Shown here: one piece after another, positions 29,545 to 39,550 of the stretch | Layout: every line of letters starts with the position of its first letter | Numbering within the stretch: position 1 is the stretch's first letter | From: Ustilago trichophora | Taxonomy: Eukaryota > Basidiomycota > Ustilaginomycetes > Ustilaginales > Ustilaginaceae | DNA length: 64,000 bases | Reading direction: 5' to 3' | Assembly: GCA_900323505.1 (NCBI GenBank) | Contig: OOIN01000025.1 | Location: 558,001 to 622,000, forward strand | The notes under the pieces: model-generated | Database searches by the model: none | Told to the model about the DNA's origin: nothing | Seen by the model: the letters and a program-made list of their open reading frames with translations, nothing else | Translations under genes and position numbers: made by a program

Positions 29545-30121
29545 CTGGTCCTTACACCTCCCGCCCTTGTGATTGCTCTCTCTTGTCATTCCTCTTTAGG
29601 GCTCACATCGCTCCTCCTCAACCACTTTGCACCCTCCTTTCTCTGTTTCGACAGTTGCCAAGACTTTACGACAGCTGCTTGCTTCATACCTCTCCTCTCC
29701 TTTCCTCTCCTCCCTATCCTCTTCTTCATCGCAAAATCCAAGCCTCAAACAAGTGCCAAGCCTCTTCTGCACCCTGATTACTCTGCGTCGTCCTTGCCAA
29801 CGCCCCTCCAACGTGGATCGACTCTGCCAAGTCTTGGCATTCTCTCTCCGACTATAGATTCTTGGCATCCCTCACCCCTCTTCCAGATCCTTCATATACT
29901 CGACGCCTCCTCGCGCTCCTTCATACCTTTGAACCCCATTTGCCCTCGTCATCAACTGCTCCTCCATCTTTACCTTACCCCACCAACCGTAGCTACCCAT
30001 CAACAAACCATCATCACTGCTTGATTCAACAACTACAAAAGCAGATCGTCTTCAATCTTGCGTCAAACCCAACCACTCCCCCTATTTGACCATCTCAACA
30101 CAGCGGCAACATATCATCGTC

Positions 30122-32587
30122 ATGAGCAACCATCTTTCGCCGGCTTCGGCCAGTGAGCACTCCAGCTACGCTGCATCCAGCAGCCACCTCGGCGCCAGCC
30201 CAGCCCCTTCCCACCACTCCACAGCCACATCCTTCTCCTCGTCATCACCATCACCATCCGCAAAGCTCAACGGCTCCTCCTCGTCCGACGCCGCTGACTT
30301 TGAGGCACCCGCCAAGCCAATCACTTGCCGATGGGACGACTGTGGCAAGATCTTCTACGACCCCGAAGTCGTCTACAAGCATCTCTGCGATGACCACGTC
30401 GGCCGCAAGTCCACCAACAACCTCTGCCTTACCTGCAAGTGGGAAGGATGCGACGTCAGCTGTGCCAAGCGTGATCACATCACCTCTCACATTCGAGTTC
30501 ACACACCACTCAAGCCTCACAACTGCGACGTCTGCGGCAAGACCTTCAAGCGTCCACAGGATCTCAAGAAGCACGAACGCATCCACACTGAGCAGCACCA
30601 GCAGCAGCGTCAACACAAGGCAGCACAAAACGCAGCCGCACGCGCCTACAGCATCTCGGAGCACGCCGCTTCCTTTGGCACCTACCCTTACCCTCCCATC
30701 CACGCCGCCAACGGTTACCTCGGCTACCCTGCCCTACCCGCTCAGCAGGGCCTCTACCCCTCGGCATCAGCATATCCCTCGGCATACCCATCTCTGCCCA
30801 CATCAGACTACGGTCGAGACCACTACGCCCACTCGACATCCAGTGCTTCCCTCTCGCCCATGTCTTCCCGCATCGACACTCCACAGGGTAGCAGCCCGGC
30901 TCCCAACCACCACGGTCAGGACGGCGGTTCGTACATGCACCTAGCTTCTGGTCTCGACCCTCGCAGCAAGGTGACCACCGACCCCACCTCGTACACTTAC
31001 CTTGCCCACGGTGCCACCACCAGCCACAACCTTGCTGGCAGCAAGCGTGGTCACGAGCATGTCGAGGACTTCTTTGGCGACCTCCGACGCAAGAAGATGG
31101 CCCCCGCTTACGACTCGCACATGGCCGAGAGGCTCAACCAGACCTTTGGTGTCAACGGCATCGACGACATCTCGCTCAACGCCATTCTCTCGACCTTTGA
31201 CCCATCGGCCGCTTACGGCCAGGCTCCCATGAACCCCGCCGTCAAGATGGAGAATGCTTCCGCTCCTCGTCTTCAGGTCAAGCAGGAGCCTACTGACCTC
31301 GCTCAGCTCAACGCTTTCCTTCTCCAGCTCGGTGCCAGCGCCGCCTCCACTCTGGGTTCGCACTCTCACAGCTTCTCTTCCTCGTCGGGTTCGTCGGCTG
31401 GCTCCTCCTTCTCGTCGCAGGGCAACAACGCCGATTTCGACCTCTCTTCTCTCTCGCAGTATGGTCTCACCAACATTCCTGGCTTCGACGAGTCGTTGCT
31501 CGCCAACGGTCAGCGCTCCATTGCTCAGCTTCCCAGTCGCGCTCAGGGCCACCATGGCCACATGCACTACCCCGACACCAGCTCGTACTCGAACGGCACA
31601 CACCAGATGCACCAGCCTTCCTTTGACAACGTCCGTGTCTCGCGTGGTCCCGCCATCGTTCCCCAGCTTGCTCCCCTGGACGCTGGTGGACACAGCTACC
31701 GCCGTGTTGAGGCCCTCACTCGCGCTGCCCCCACCGAGACCGAGACTATCCGACATGATGATCACCGCATGCCCATCAAGGTCGAGGAGGAGGACGATGC
31801 TATGGAGGAGGATGAGCTTGATGACGACGCTTCGCAGGTCAGCAGCCGCTTCCGCTCTGTCAGCCCTGCTGCTTCTTCCGAGAGCGGCTGGTCTGAGGCT
31901 GGTCGCCGTGGCAGCTCCTCGCCATCGCACGGTCTCTACCCCCGCGTCTCGCCTACCGAGGCCTCGCGCAGGCTGCCACCCATTCGATCCAACTCGACTG
32001 CCAGCACTTCTGCTTCCATCAGCTCGCTCTTGGACTCTGACAGGCGTCTTGCATCGCGACGAGACAGCACCCCCTTCGAAGGTTCTTCTCGCCACTCTGC
32101 CCCCGCTGCCTCCCCCACCCCTTCGTCGTCATCCTCCTCGTCCAACTCGCTCTATCCCAGCCTGGTCGACCGTGTTTCGCAGATGCAAGGTCTCGGCCGA
32201 CCCCTTGGCCGCTCTCCCTCCGCATCCCCATCCGAGGAATCCACCGAAGCCATGCGCCGCGAGCACGTCCGCCTGATCCGCGACCTCCTCATCGCCATCA
32301 ACTTTCCCGACAAGGCTCGCGCCAAACTTCAGGAGCACGACCGCGTCCGTCTTCCCCCCATCCTCACCGGCTCCCTCCCCCGTCGACGCCCCACCGAGGA
32401 CGGTGAAGTGACCCCTTCCGCCGAGACCAAGGACGTGTTGACGGTAGACGGCGAGGCAAGCGATCGCAACTCTACACCCACTCCTCCGGGAAGGCCTACG
32501 TTGCCAACCCTCTCCCAGCTGCTCAACGATCTTCCCGAGAGGAGGAGTAGGCCTATGGCTGAGAGGGAGATGGAGTGCGATGTCTAG
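30122..32587 (+). CDS. RIM101: pH-response transcription factor Rim101/PacC
   Basis: Single exon, 821 residues. Three C2H2 fingers: C69/C74...H87/H92, C105/C110...H123/H127 and C135/C138...H151/H155, with the PacC-type [31 protein letters not shown] and [14 protein letters not shown] spacing. PacC/Rim101 activates genes at neutral-alkaline pH after proteolytic processing, with Rim20/PalA recruited to YPxL/I motifs. Such motifs are present at YPAL 202, YPSL 222 and YPSL 678. Other regions are Ser/Ala-rich and include an acidic stretch near residues ~555-575 and a conserved-looking C-terminal helix ([23 protein letters not shown]). ATG 30122 is the start because the frame begins upstream only with TTG and no ATG occurs in the preceding 900 nt. 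The upstream region is packed with the factor's own consensus hexamer. Confidence 0.93.
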   Translation: MSNHLSPASASEHSSYAASSSHLGASPAPSHHSTATSFSSSSPSPSAKLNGSSSSDAADFEAPAKPITCRWDDCGKIFYDPEVVYKHLCDDHVGRKSTNNLCLTCKWEGCDVSCAKRDHITSHIRVHTPLKPHNCDVCGKTFKRPQDLKKHERIHTEQHQQQRQHKAAQNAAARAYSISEHAASFGTYPYPPIHAANGYLGYPALPAQQGLYPSASAYPSAYPSLPTSDYGRDHYAHSTSSASLSPMSSRIDTPQGSSPAPNHHGQDGGSYMHLASGLDPRSKVTTDPTSYTYLAHGATTSHNLAGSKRGHEHVEDFFGDLRRKKMAPAYDSHMAERLNQTFGVNGIDDISLNAILSTFDPSAAYGQAPMNPAVKMENASAPRLQVKQEPTDLAQLNAFLLQLGASAASTLGSHSHSFSSSSGSSAGSSFSSQGNNADFDLSSLSQYGLTNIPGFDESLLANGQRSIAQLPSRAQGHHGHMHYPDTSSYSNGTHQMHQPSFDNVRVSRGPAIVPQLAPLDAGGHSYRRVEALTRAAPTETETIRHDDHRMPIKVEEEDDAMEEDELDDDASQVSSRFRSVSPAASSESGWSEAGRRGSSSPSHGLYPRVSPTEASRRLPPIRSNSTASTSASISSLLDSDRRLASRRDSTPFEGSSRHSAPAASPTPSSSSSSSNSLYPSLVDRVSQMQGLGRPLGRSPSASPSEESTEAMRREHVRLIRDLLIAINFPDKARAKLQEHDRVRLPPILTGSLPRRRPTEDGEVTPSAETKDVLTVDGEASDRNSTPTPPGRPTLPTLSQLLNDLPERRSRPMAEREMECDV

Positions 32588-32906
32588 CCGTGTTGATGGA
32601 TGTGTACTTTTATTCTCTTTTGTGTAACTCTAGTATCTAGTCTTTTTTTCTTGTTTTGTCGTTCAGTCTTTTTTTTTGTTTTTGCAATCGAGATCCAGTT
32701 GATATCTCCAGTAAGTTCTACGTATACATGTTTGTGCGGCTCAAAAGTTGGGCGAGCAGTGTCTTTCAGTGGCTGAGAATTTGGATGCGGTGCGTTCATG
32801 GCTGGCGACCACGTTGCACGCGAGGCGGGGCTCATCTCTGTCTTGCACAGTATTTTGCATGGATAACTTTGTACATTTCGAAGCGAACGATTTTCGAGCG
32901 TTCCGG
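32588..32906. other. Convergent 3' intergenic region (RIM101 / MSH3)
   Basis: About 320 bp, T-rich near 32640-32690 just after the rim101 stop. It presumably holds both 3' UTRs; nothing else was seen. Confidence 0.55.
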
Positions 32907-35900
32907 TTAACGTCTTGGACAAGCTAATGCCTCGTGAATCTGTATCAGAACCTGTTCGTTCAACTCGACTTTCGGATTGAAAACTCGCAGAATCATCATA
33001 TCCAACTTTCGCCTCTTCACCATACGATGTCTTTCCTCCAATCCAGCAGATATCTTCCCCGCCAGTTCCAAAAGCGTCTTTGGTAAGCCGGCAAGACGGG
33101 CACAATGAATTCCGAAGCTTTTGCTAGCAATTCCTCGTCGAAGTTTGTATAAGAATTCAATCTCCCCTCCTTCTCCTTCTCCTTCGTCTTCCTCGAGACC
33201 GTGGAATTGGGGTAAACCGTCTTCGAGAGATGACGAAGGCGGTGGTAGGGTTTCGATGAATGCCATGTGGAAATTTCGTATCTTGTCCTCCCCGTATTTC
33301 GCCTCGAGTTCGCCAAGGGCAAAGTAGTGACTGATGAATATCGTATTAGGCATGGATTGGAGAGATAAAAGATATTCCAATACCCCACTTGCTATGCATA
33401 ACCCATCATACGTACTCGTTCCCCGTCCCAACTCGTCCAGTATAACGAGGCTTTTAGAGGTGACGCTGCGTAGGATCTCGGCGGTTTCTTGAACTTCTAC
33501 CATAAACGTACTCTTGCCGCTGAAAAGGCTATCCCGTGCCCCCATGCGGCAGAATACGGAATCGTGGATGCCGAGAGTGGCACGGTTGCAGGGGAGGAAG
33601 GAGCCGAGTTGAGCCATGATTATGATGAGGCCGAGGGTTCGGACGACGGACGATTTGCCGCCCATATTGCAGCCGGTGAGCAGGATACCGGGCGACGAGG
33701 TGGCGGTGGAAAGGGTGACATCGTTGGGTATATAAGGTAACGTAGAGGTGACCTCGAGGATGGGATGGCGCATAGCTGTGATCTCGACGGGGACGCTCGA
33801 TGTTGAGTTGGTAGTTCGGACGAATGTTGGTCGAGTATATCCGGGGGAAGCGGCGATCTCAGCGAGGGAGATGAGCACATCTAACACCGCCAAACTGTTG
33901 ACCGTATTGCGTAGCGCAAGGTACTCGCTCCTACACATGCCCTCTACGAAGTCCTTGAATGCCGCATCAGCCTCCCCGTCGAGAGTTTCCTTGTGCTGAT
34001 CCCTCAACTTTACCAACCTTATCACCTCTGGTGTGTGGAATCGAACCATACTCTTGGTCGCGCTCACCCGCAACCATTCCACAGGAACCTTTTTCGCATC
34101 GGCCACCCTCACCTCTACCAAATAGTCTACCCCAGCAACGCTGACATATTCCGCACTGGGCCGCTTCAACACCTGTCGTATCTCCTTAAGATGTCCACGC
34201 AGCTCAGATTCGACAATGGCAATGTTGTCCTTGGCATCTTGCAGAGCGGGGTAGAGGGTTGGATCTGGGAAGAGGGAGGCTTTGTTGTTGGCACGCGCCT
34301 CCTTGATGTTGATCTGGTTAAGATAGTGTTGGACGGGCGCTTTGCCACGAGTCAGAGAGAGCAGATGAGAATCGAGGAGGGTGGAAGAGGTATTCCAGGT
34401 GGATTCGTCTTGGGGCTTGAATTCCTGTGTGACGCGGTTGAGGCTTAGCAGAACTGTGGCGAGTTCGGTGGGTGTGGCTCGGCCGTAGGTCATGCGGGCT
34501 AGACCACGCTCCAGATCAGGAAGACCGCGAAGAAGGTCTGGCAAGGTGCGAAGGACGTAGCTCTTGCCGTCGAGCAAAGACTGAACAGCATCTAAACGTT
34601 CTTCGAGCCTGTCCACGTCGGTGAGCGGACGAGAGACCCATTTGCGAAGCAAGCGACGGCCCATCGCGGTTTTGCACTTGTCGAGAAGCCAGATGAGAGA
34701 TCCTTTCTCGGTCTGCTCGTCTGCGGTGCGGAAGATCTCAAGGTTGGCGAGTGTGTTGCTGTTGAGCAGCATCGTGGTGCGCGAGGAGAAGGACTGGAAG
34801 TTGGTCGAGAGCGTGCAAATTGATTCGAGCTGGAAGGCCTGCAGGTGTTGGATGATCTGGGCCAAGGCGATGAGGGATAGATGAGGCAGGCTAAGGATGA
34901 GGGACATAAGTGGAGTCTTGTCCTGTTGAGCACTTTCCAAAGTCGCATCGTTCGTGTTCTCTGCATTCGCGCTCGTGGTTGCTTGAGCTGCAGTACTGCT
35001 GCCATGGTCGCCTTCGAGGCCTTGATCACGATAGAACCGGGTCACAGCCTGGAATGCCTGGTTGTAGTCCGGCTTGGTCTCCATTCTTTCGATGCGAACA
35101 CCGCCTTCAGCGCCGCTTCCTAGCAAATATGAGATCACCTTTTCAGTTGGCTTGCTTAGCTTTGGTGGCACCAGCACTTCCGCGGGCGCCAGATGCGCAA
35201 TCCTGGTCTCTAGCTCGCTCCTTGCATGTCCATCACTGAACTGGTCATACGTCAGATGGCCCGTGTTGACCTCTACACTCACGATCCCGATACTGACCCT
35301 ATCCTCCGCGCCGTTTCCGCCCTCTGACTGCTCGATGATCGCCATCAGACTCTTGGGCTGATTCGTGTAATCCTCGCCAGCCATTCCAGCACCCATCCCA
35401 TCGCTACTCGCCAGGTCATCGATCCACGTACTGGCCGTATACAGCGCGGTGAGCTTCCGCACGAACGGCGTATATGCGTTTTTAGAGGCAGCTTTGAGCG
35501 CCCTCGTCTCGATCTGCCGGACAACACCGACTTTGTGCCCTGCTTGGATGAGCCGTTTGACGTGTATGTGAAGACGGTGGACGGGTATCATGGCGGTGAG
35601 CAAGTTGCGTTCGGGGAAGCACATGATGTTGAGTTCTTTCGAGGCGATGCGTGCGTCCTCTCCGTAGAACTTGAGCTTGTAGCCCACTTCGATGATGAGC
35701 AGGACGCCCGGGTGGGCTGCTTTCAGCTCGAGGATCTGCTTTTCGAGGGGGGTATAGGTGGTACCAGAATCGGTTTCGGAAGGTTTGGATTTGCCCTTGG
35801 CTTTACTGCCGCATGCAGAGGCGGTGTTGGCGGAAGAAGAAGAGGCAAATTGGGTAAAGCGATTTGCTGTGGCAGTGCCTTCCCCCGATGCAGCTTCGTC

Positions 35901-36419
35901 ATCGTCGTCGTCCTGGATCACAATAGCGTCATCCTCCCCAATACCAGCGCTTGCCCTTCTCTCGCCAGGCGAGAAAGGATCGCGAGAAGACAACTCCTCG
36001 ATCTGCAACTGATTCCTCGCATGCCGATCAATCGCAAAGTTGGACCCGAGCAGCTTCTTACGAAACGCTTCGTGCCGTGCCTCCTCCTGTTGGCTGCGGC
36101 CGCTTTCTCCCTGTGAAGCATCGACGCCGAGACCTTCCACTTGACTGCTAGACTGTTTGATGGGGTTAAACTTCCACTTGCCCATCCGGTCAATGGTCTC
36201 GCGACGTGGCTTGTCATCGTGGTTGTTCAGCCTCGGCCGCTTATATGGAGGTTCGGATGCAGACGAAGAGGCAGCATCGGTGCTGCGAGAGCGGCCATTG
36301 CTGGCTGTGATGGGGTCCGGTTGCGAAAGCTTGGTGACGACCGAAGAGGGAGTGGACTTGGGCTTGAAGAATGCGCTGATGCTGGCCTGACCGGGCTGCT
36401 TTGGAGAGGGTGGCGGCAT
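32907..36419 (-). CDS. MSH3: DNA mismatch repair protein Msh3 (MutS-beta subunit)
   Basis: Single exon, 1170 residues. A PCNA-interacting PIP box (QASISAFF, residues 11-18) opens a disordered N-terminus. The mismatch-binding domain follows, starting YTPLEKQILELKAAHP with the Msh3-type VGYKLKFYGEDA. Then come connector, lever and clamp regions and the ABC-type ATPase. Msh3 pairs with Msh2 to recognise insertion/deletion loops in nuclear DNA. The ATPase shows a Walker A of unusual form, GCNMGGKSS, with Cys917 where MutS proteins normally have Pro. Walker B (LVILDELGRGTSTYDG) and the final helix region are standard. It converges with RIM101 and is divergent from BET2. Length is normal. Confidence 0.93.
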   Translation of the reverse strand: MPPPSPKQPGQASISAFFKPKSTPSSVVTKLSQPDPITASNGRSRSTDAASSSASEPPYKRPRLNNHDDKPRRETIDRMGKWKFNPIKQSSSQVEGLGVDASQGESGRSQQEEARHEAFRKKLLGSNFAIDRHARNQLQIEELSSRDPFSPGERRASAGIGEDDAIVIQDDDDDEAASGEGTATANRFTQFASSSSANTASACGSKAKGKSKPSETDSGTTYTPLEKQILELKAAHPGVLLIIEVGYKLKFYGEDARIASKELNIMCFPERNLLTAMIPVHRLHIHVKRLIQAGHKVGVVRQIETRALKAASKNAYTPFVRKLTALYTASTWIDDLASSDGMGAGMAGEDYTNQPKSLMAIIEQSEGGNGAEDRVSIGIVSVEVNTGHLTYDQFSDGHARSELETRIAHLAPAEVLVPPKLSKPTEKVISYLLGSGAEGGVRIERMETKPDYNQAFQAVTRFYRDQGLEGDHGSSTAAQATTSANAENTNDATLESAQQDKTPLMSLILSLPHLSLIALAQIIQHLQAFQLESICTLSTNFQSFSSRTTMLLNSNTLANLEIFRTADEQTEKGSLIWLLDKCKTAMGRRLLRKWVSRPLTDVDRLEERLDAVQSLLDGKSYVLRTLPDLLRGLPDLERGLARMTYGRATPTELATVLLSLNRVTQEFKPQDESTWNTSSTLLDSHLLSLTRGKAPVQHYLNQINIKEARANNKASLFPDPTLYPALQDAKDNIAIVESELRGHLKEIRQVLKRPSAEYVSVAGVDYLVEVRVADAKKVPVEWLRVSATKSMVRFHTPEVIRLVKLRDQHKETLDGEADAAFKDFVEGMCRSEYLALRNTVNSLAVLDVLISLAEIAASPGYTRPTFVRTTNSTSSVPVEITAMRHPILEVTSTLPYIPNDVTLSTATSSPGILLTGCNMGGKSSVVRTLGLIIIMAQLGSFLPCNRATLGIHDSVFCRMGARDSLFSGKSTFMVEVQETAEILRSVTSKSLVILDELGRGTSTYDGLCIASGVLEYLLSLQSMPNTIFISHYFALGELEAKYGEDKIRNFHMAFIETLPPPSSSLEDGLPQFHGLEEDEGEGEGGEIEFLYKLRRGIASKSFGIHCARLAGLPKTLLELAGKISAGLEERHRMVKRRKLDMMILRVFNPKVELNEQVLIQIHEALACPRR

Positions 36420-36873
36420 GGTTGCTGGACCGTGTTTTGGTTGGTGTTCGTGGTGGCGTGGTGGCGAAAAGAGCTCTTTATGCTAGTGAGGACATCTGTT
36501 TCGAGCCTCAGCAGGCTGTTGAACCGAAGCAAAGCATGCGTGTGGCTCGGATTCAAATGAGGTGGCGGACGGTGGTGATATGGAAGGATGGTGGGACTCA
36601 GCTACACGCGCATGCTGGAAGAGGACAGTGATGGATCACAGTCCGACACGTCCTCTTTTGAGACTCTTGTCCACCGAGACACAGTCTGCTTTTAGTCGCA
36701 ATCAATATTTTCTTCTCTCAACTCAGCCAGGGTCCTCCTCGTTGTTGGAAAGTGTTACTTTTCCTCGGACATTTTCCGCACCGATCAACCTTCCTCCACT
36801 CCTGCACACTTTCACATCACCTCACCGTTTCCCACCTTCCACCACCTCAATCATCGAGCGTCCTCCTCACACC
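36420..36873. other. Divergent promoter region (MSH3 / BET2)
   Basis: 454 bp between divergent starts. Pyrimidine-rich just upstream of the BET2 ATG. No TATA box was recognised. Confidence 0.5.
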
Positions 36874-38268
36874 ATGGATGCAACCTCGACATTCTCATTT
36901 ACTCAAGATGAAGCCTCTAGGCGACTCTTGATCCCATTGCACATAGCTTTCATCGAAGCGCTTGATAAGAAGCGCGACTCTCTGGCCTATCATTTCACAA
37001 CACATCTTCGCATGAACGGCGTCTATTGGGGTTTGACGGCGCTGGAGATACTTGGCAGGCCAGAGGTGTTGGATAGGCAGGCTTTGATAGATTTCGTTTT
37101 CAGCTGCTGGGATGACAATGCTGGTAAGCTTTATCCTTCCCCCTGTAAGGTGGACTGGAGCTAGTAATTGACCTAACTCTGCTTCGATGCTGGGTTTTGC
37201 GATCAAAGGCGGATTCGGGAGCTTCCCAGGCCACGATGCGCACGTACACAGCTCGCTATCTGCGATTCAGATCCTCGCAATCAAGGACGCGCTATCCGAG
37301 CTCGATGACAGAGGGCTTAAGCACAGACTTGTGCAATGTGAGTAGCCAACCCAACCCGGAGTGAGGAAGTCGACGTTCAACGCTGAACATTCTCTGTTGT
37401 TGCTTTTCTTCTTTCTTCTGGGGGGAAACAGTCTTACTGGGATTGCAGCTCCCCAACGGAGCAATACAGGGCGATAAATGGGGTGAGACAGATACCCGCT
37501 TCCTCTACTGCGCCGTATCCGCCCTTGCACACCTCAATGTGCTCGACAAGCTCGATCGCGAACTCACCATCACCCACATCTTGGAGTGTCACAATCCCGA
37601 TGGAGGATTTGGTACTGGACCCGGTGCCGAATCTCACGCTGCGCAAGGTGAGCTCTCCACCTCCTATCTCCAGCCCAATATCAACCTTGATATCTCACAC
37701 ACTAACACCTCGTCCCTTACACACCCCTTGACCGGAAATCTAGCATGGGTATGCATCGGTACACTCTCCATCCTCTCTGCCTTGGACAGAATCGACGCCG
37801 ACCGCGTCGGTGGCTGGCTAGCCGAGCGTCAACTTGCCAATGGTGGATTGAACGGGCGACCGCAGAAGCTCGAAGATGTCTGCTACAGCTGGTGGGTCCT
37901 GTCCACCCTCAGTGTGTTGGGTCGACTGCACTGGATCAACGCCAAGAAGTTGGCTCGCTTCATTCTGTCCGCTCAGGATCCGGACGAAGGTGGAATAGCC
38001 GACAGACCGGATAACGTCACCGATGTATTTCATACCGTGTTTGGCTGCGCTGGTAAGTTCCCCCTCCCATACCGAGCGCTGTGTTGCTGATGGAGAGAGT
38101 ATGATGTCTGACGATCTTTCCAAATCTCTGCTGTATGTAGGTCTGTCGCTGCTGGGCTTCGAAGGATTGCAACAGGTCGATCCGACCTATTGTATGCCAT
38201 TGAAGGTCACACAGAGGCTAGGTATAGAGAGGTCTTATCAGCGACCACCGCCTATTGATTGGGATTGA
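36874..38268 (+). CDS. BET2: Rab geranylgeranyltransferase (type II) beta subunit
   Basis: Five exons: 36874-37123, 37209-37337, 37432-37647, 37744-38052 and 38141-38268; 343 residues. Every intron is in phase 1 and every join restores family sequence. The protein is an alpha-alpha barrel built of prenyltransferase repeats ([63 protein letters not shown]). The zinc ligands correspond to Asp and Cys of EDVCYSWW and the His of DVFHT. With the alpha subunit and Rab escort protein it attaches geranylgeranyl groups to Rab C-terminal cysteines, which is essential for secretion. The C-terminus ends RPPPIDWD. Confidence 0.94.
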
Positions 38269-38406
38269 GGGATGTATACTTCCATGTAATCTCAACACAG
38301 GTCATTTCAGGTTCCACCGTAGTTTGTCTGTGCAGGTCTTTGTGGAGAAGCGCTCTGATGTGTGTTTGGGGAGAGGGTGCGAAATGAATTGCTTCTGGAT
38401 AAGGGT

Positions 38407-39152
38407 TTAGGGCCTGTAAGCAGGCTCGAAAAGCGTATCTCTGTTTCGGTTGTATCAGGATGCAAAGCTGGTGTCAGTTTCTCTACTCTCACAAAGCTCA
38501 ATCTTAGCTAAGCTACAGATGTGTATACTCACTGAGGATGAACCATAAAGTTCCGACCATTACTTCTAACCGTCACGCCCTTATCATCCCTCGGCAGAGC
38601 CTTACGCATATCAAACCCATCTTCGTCATTGCCACCTTTTCCACCTCGGTAATAGTACTCTTTGACTTTTCTATACACTCCATATCCCATACCCTCGTAC
38701 ATCTTCACCGCCGTAGTATTGCTCGGTCTTACGAAGAGGTCGACAAAGTATGCACCGTAGACCCTGTCACTGACGTCTTCTAGAAGTTGCATCATACCAT
38801 TTGCCAGTCCCAGACGGCGGTACTCGGGAGCGACTGTGATAGCCGTAACGTGTCCGTGTAGTGTTGGTGTTTCTTTGCGATACTTGCCAGCTTGAAGCGT
38901 TGAAGTGAGAGAACCACTCGAAGCAGATCCAGAAGAAGAAGAGGCGGGGAAAGGGTCATGTCCTTCCGCTTTGCCAATCACATACCCCATCACCCTGCTC
39001 GAGGATGGCGCAGTCTGAATGAACGACAAATCCGGCCATTGGGCAAGGTAGGAAAGATAGAAAGATAGAGAGTACGTCTCAGTCCAATGATCCAGATTGA
39101 CATTGTTGAACTTGAACAGGTCCGCTGCTCGAAACGGGCGCAACAGCGACAT
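38407..39152 (-). CDS. NAA20: NatB catalytic N-acetyltransferase (Naa20/Nat3)
   Basis: Main exon 39152-38533, with a proposed 92-nt terminal intron (GTGAGT...CAG, 38532-38441) and short last exon 38440-38407. If unspliced, the frame stops at 38529 (207 residues). Family start MSLLRPFRAADLFKFNNVNLD, substrate-site segment TETYSLSFYLSYLAQWPDL, GNAT acetyl-CoA loop RRLGLAN, and YVDLFVR-like FVDLFVRPSNTTAVKMYEGMGY with the family end DMRKALPRD. NatB acetylates N-termini beginning Met-Asp, Met-Glu, Met-Asn or Met-Gln. Splicing replaces the abrupt HPQ-stop by HPQDTLFE..., resembling the RPEDIE end of other Naa20 proteins, and CTGAT sits near the 3' splice site. A Ser-rich insertion (~74-85) interrupts the acetyltransferase core. 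Confidence 0.88.
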
Positions 39153-39550
39153 TCTGAGCGAAGAGCTGTGAGAGATGTATTGGTATTCAGCGTCGAGATC
39201 TCCTGTGGATTGTGTGTAGATAGATGATTGCTGCCGGTAATGACGATGGTAATGATGATGGTGTGCTTAGTGTGAGGGTTCTTCCCAAAGTGGAGGATCA
39301 CGAGGAAAAAATCAGAACCAGAGACTTTATCGATCTAACACACTGATGAGAAATTCGGCATCACCCGAGATGGCATACTGTACAGCCTTCAACATAGCGG
39401 ACAGCTTCAAGACCAACCTTTACGATCCACCCTCGTCTTACAGCGTTTTTTCAAACGATAATGAATGATATTCATGTGGCGAGTCAAGACTATCAAAGTC
39501 TAACATCTAGCACTAACAAAAGAAACGATAACGTACACCCTGGCCTTTTG
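39153..39550. other. Intergenic region (NAA20 promoter)
   Basis: About 400 bp between two minus-strand genes, AT-rich near 39455-39535 where the downstream gene's 3' UTR is expected. No gene. Confidence 0.5.

Larger units (their letters stand above)
28803..29866. promoter_or_regulatory. Proximal cluster of fifteen PacC/Rim101 core hexamers
   Basis: Hexamer starts: 28803, 28850, 28918, 29185, 29303, 29419, 29505, 29521, 29529, 29537, 29657, 29755, 29826, 29833 and 29861. Most carry the preferred 5' T (TGCCAAG). Several share a longer form RATGCCAAGA (28850, 28918, 29185, 29833, 29861). Three are in an 8-bp tandem array and two form a 15-nt palindrome. Sites from 29303 on lie in the ATG-free tract and so may be transcribed. 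Confidence 0.65.
26927..30121. promoter_or_regulatory. Long rim101 upstream region with clustered PacC hexamers
   Basis: About 3.2 kb without a credible protein gene. It holds 21 copies of GCCAAG on either strand, in a distal cluster (27123-27298, six copies) and a proximal cluster (28803-29866, fifteen copies), plus one GCCAGG at 28209. It also contains a T-rich tract at 28945-28976 and (CT)14 at 29271-29298. From 29222 to 30121 the plus strand has no ATG at all, which suggests a long 5' leader. Short ORFs in the region lack family features. Confidence 0.7.

Noticed and set aside
30941..32095. 384-codon open frame antisense to RIM101
   Set aside because: Shadow frame over RIM101 coding sequence; no motif and Arg/Gly/Ser/Val bias typical of antisense translation.
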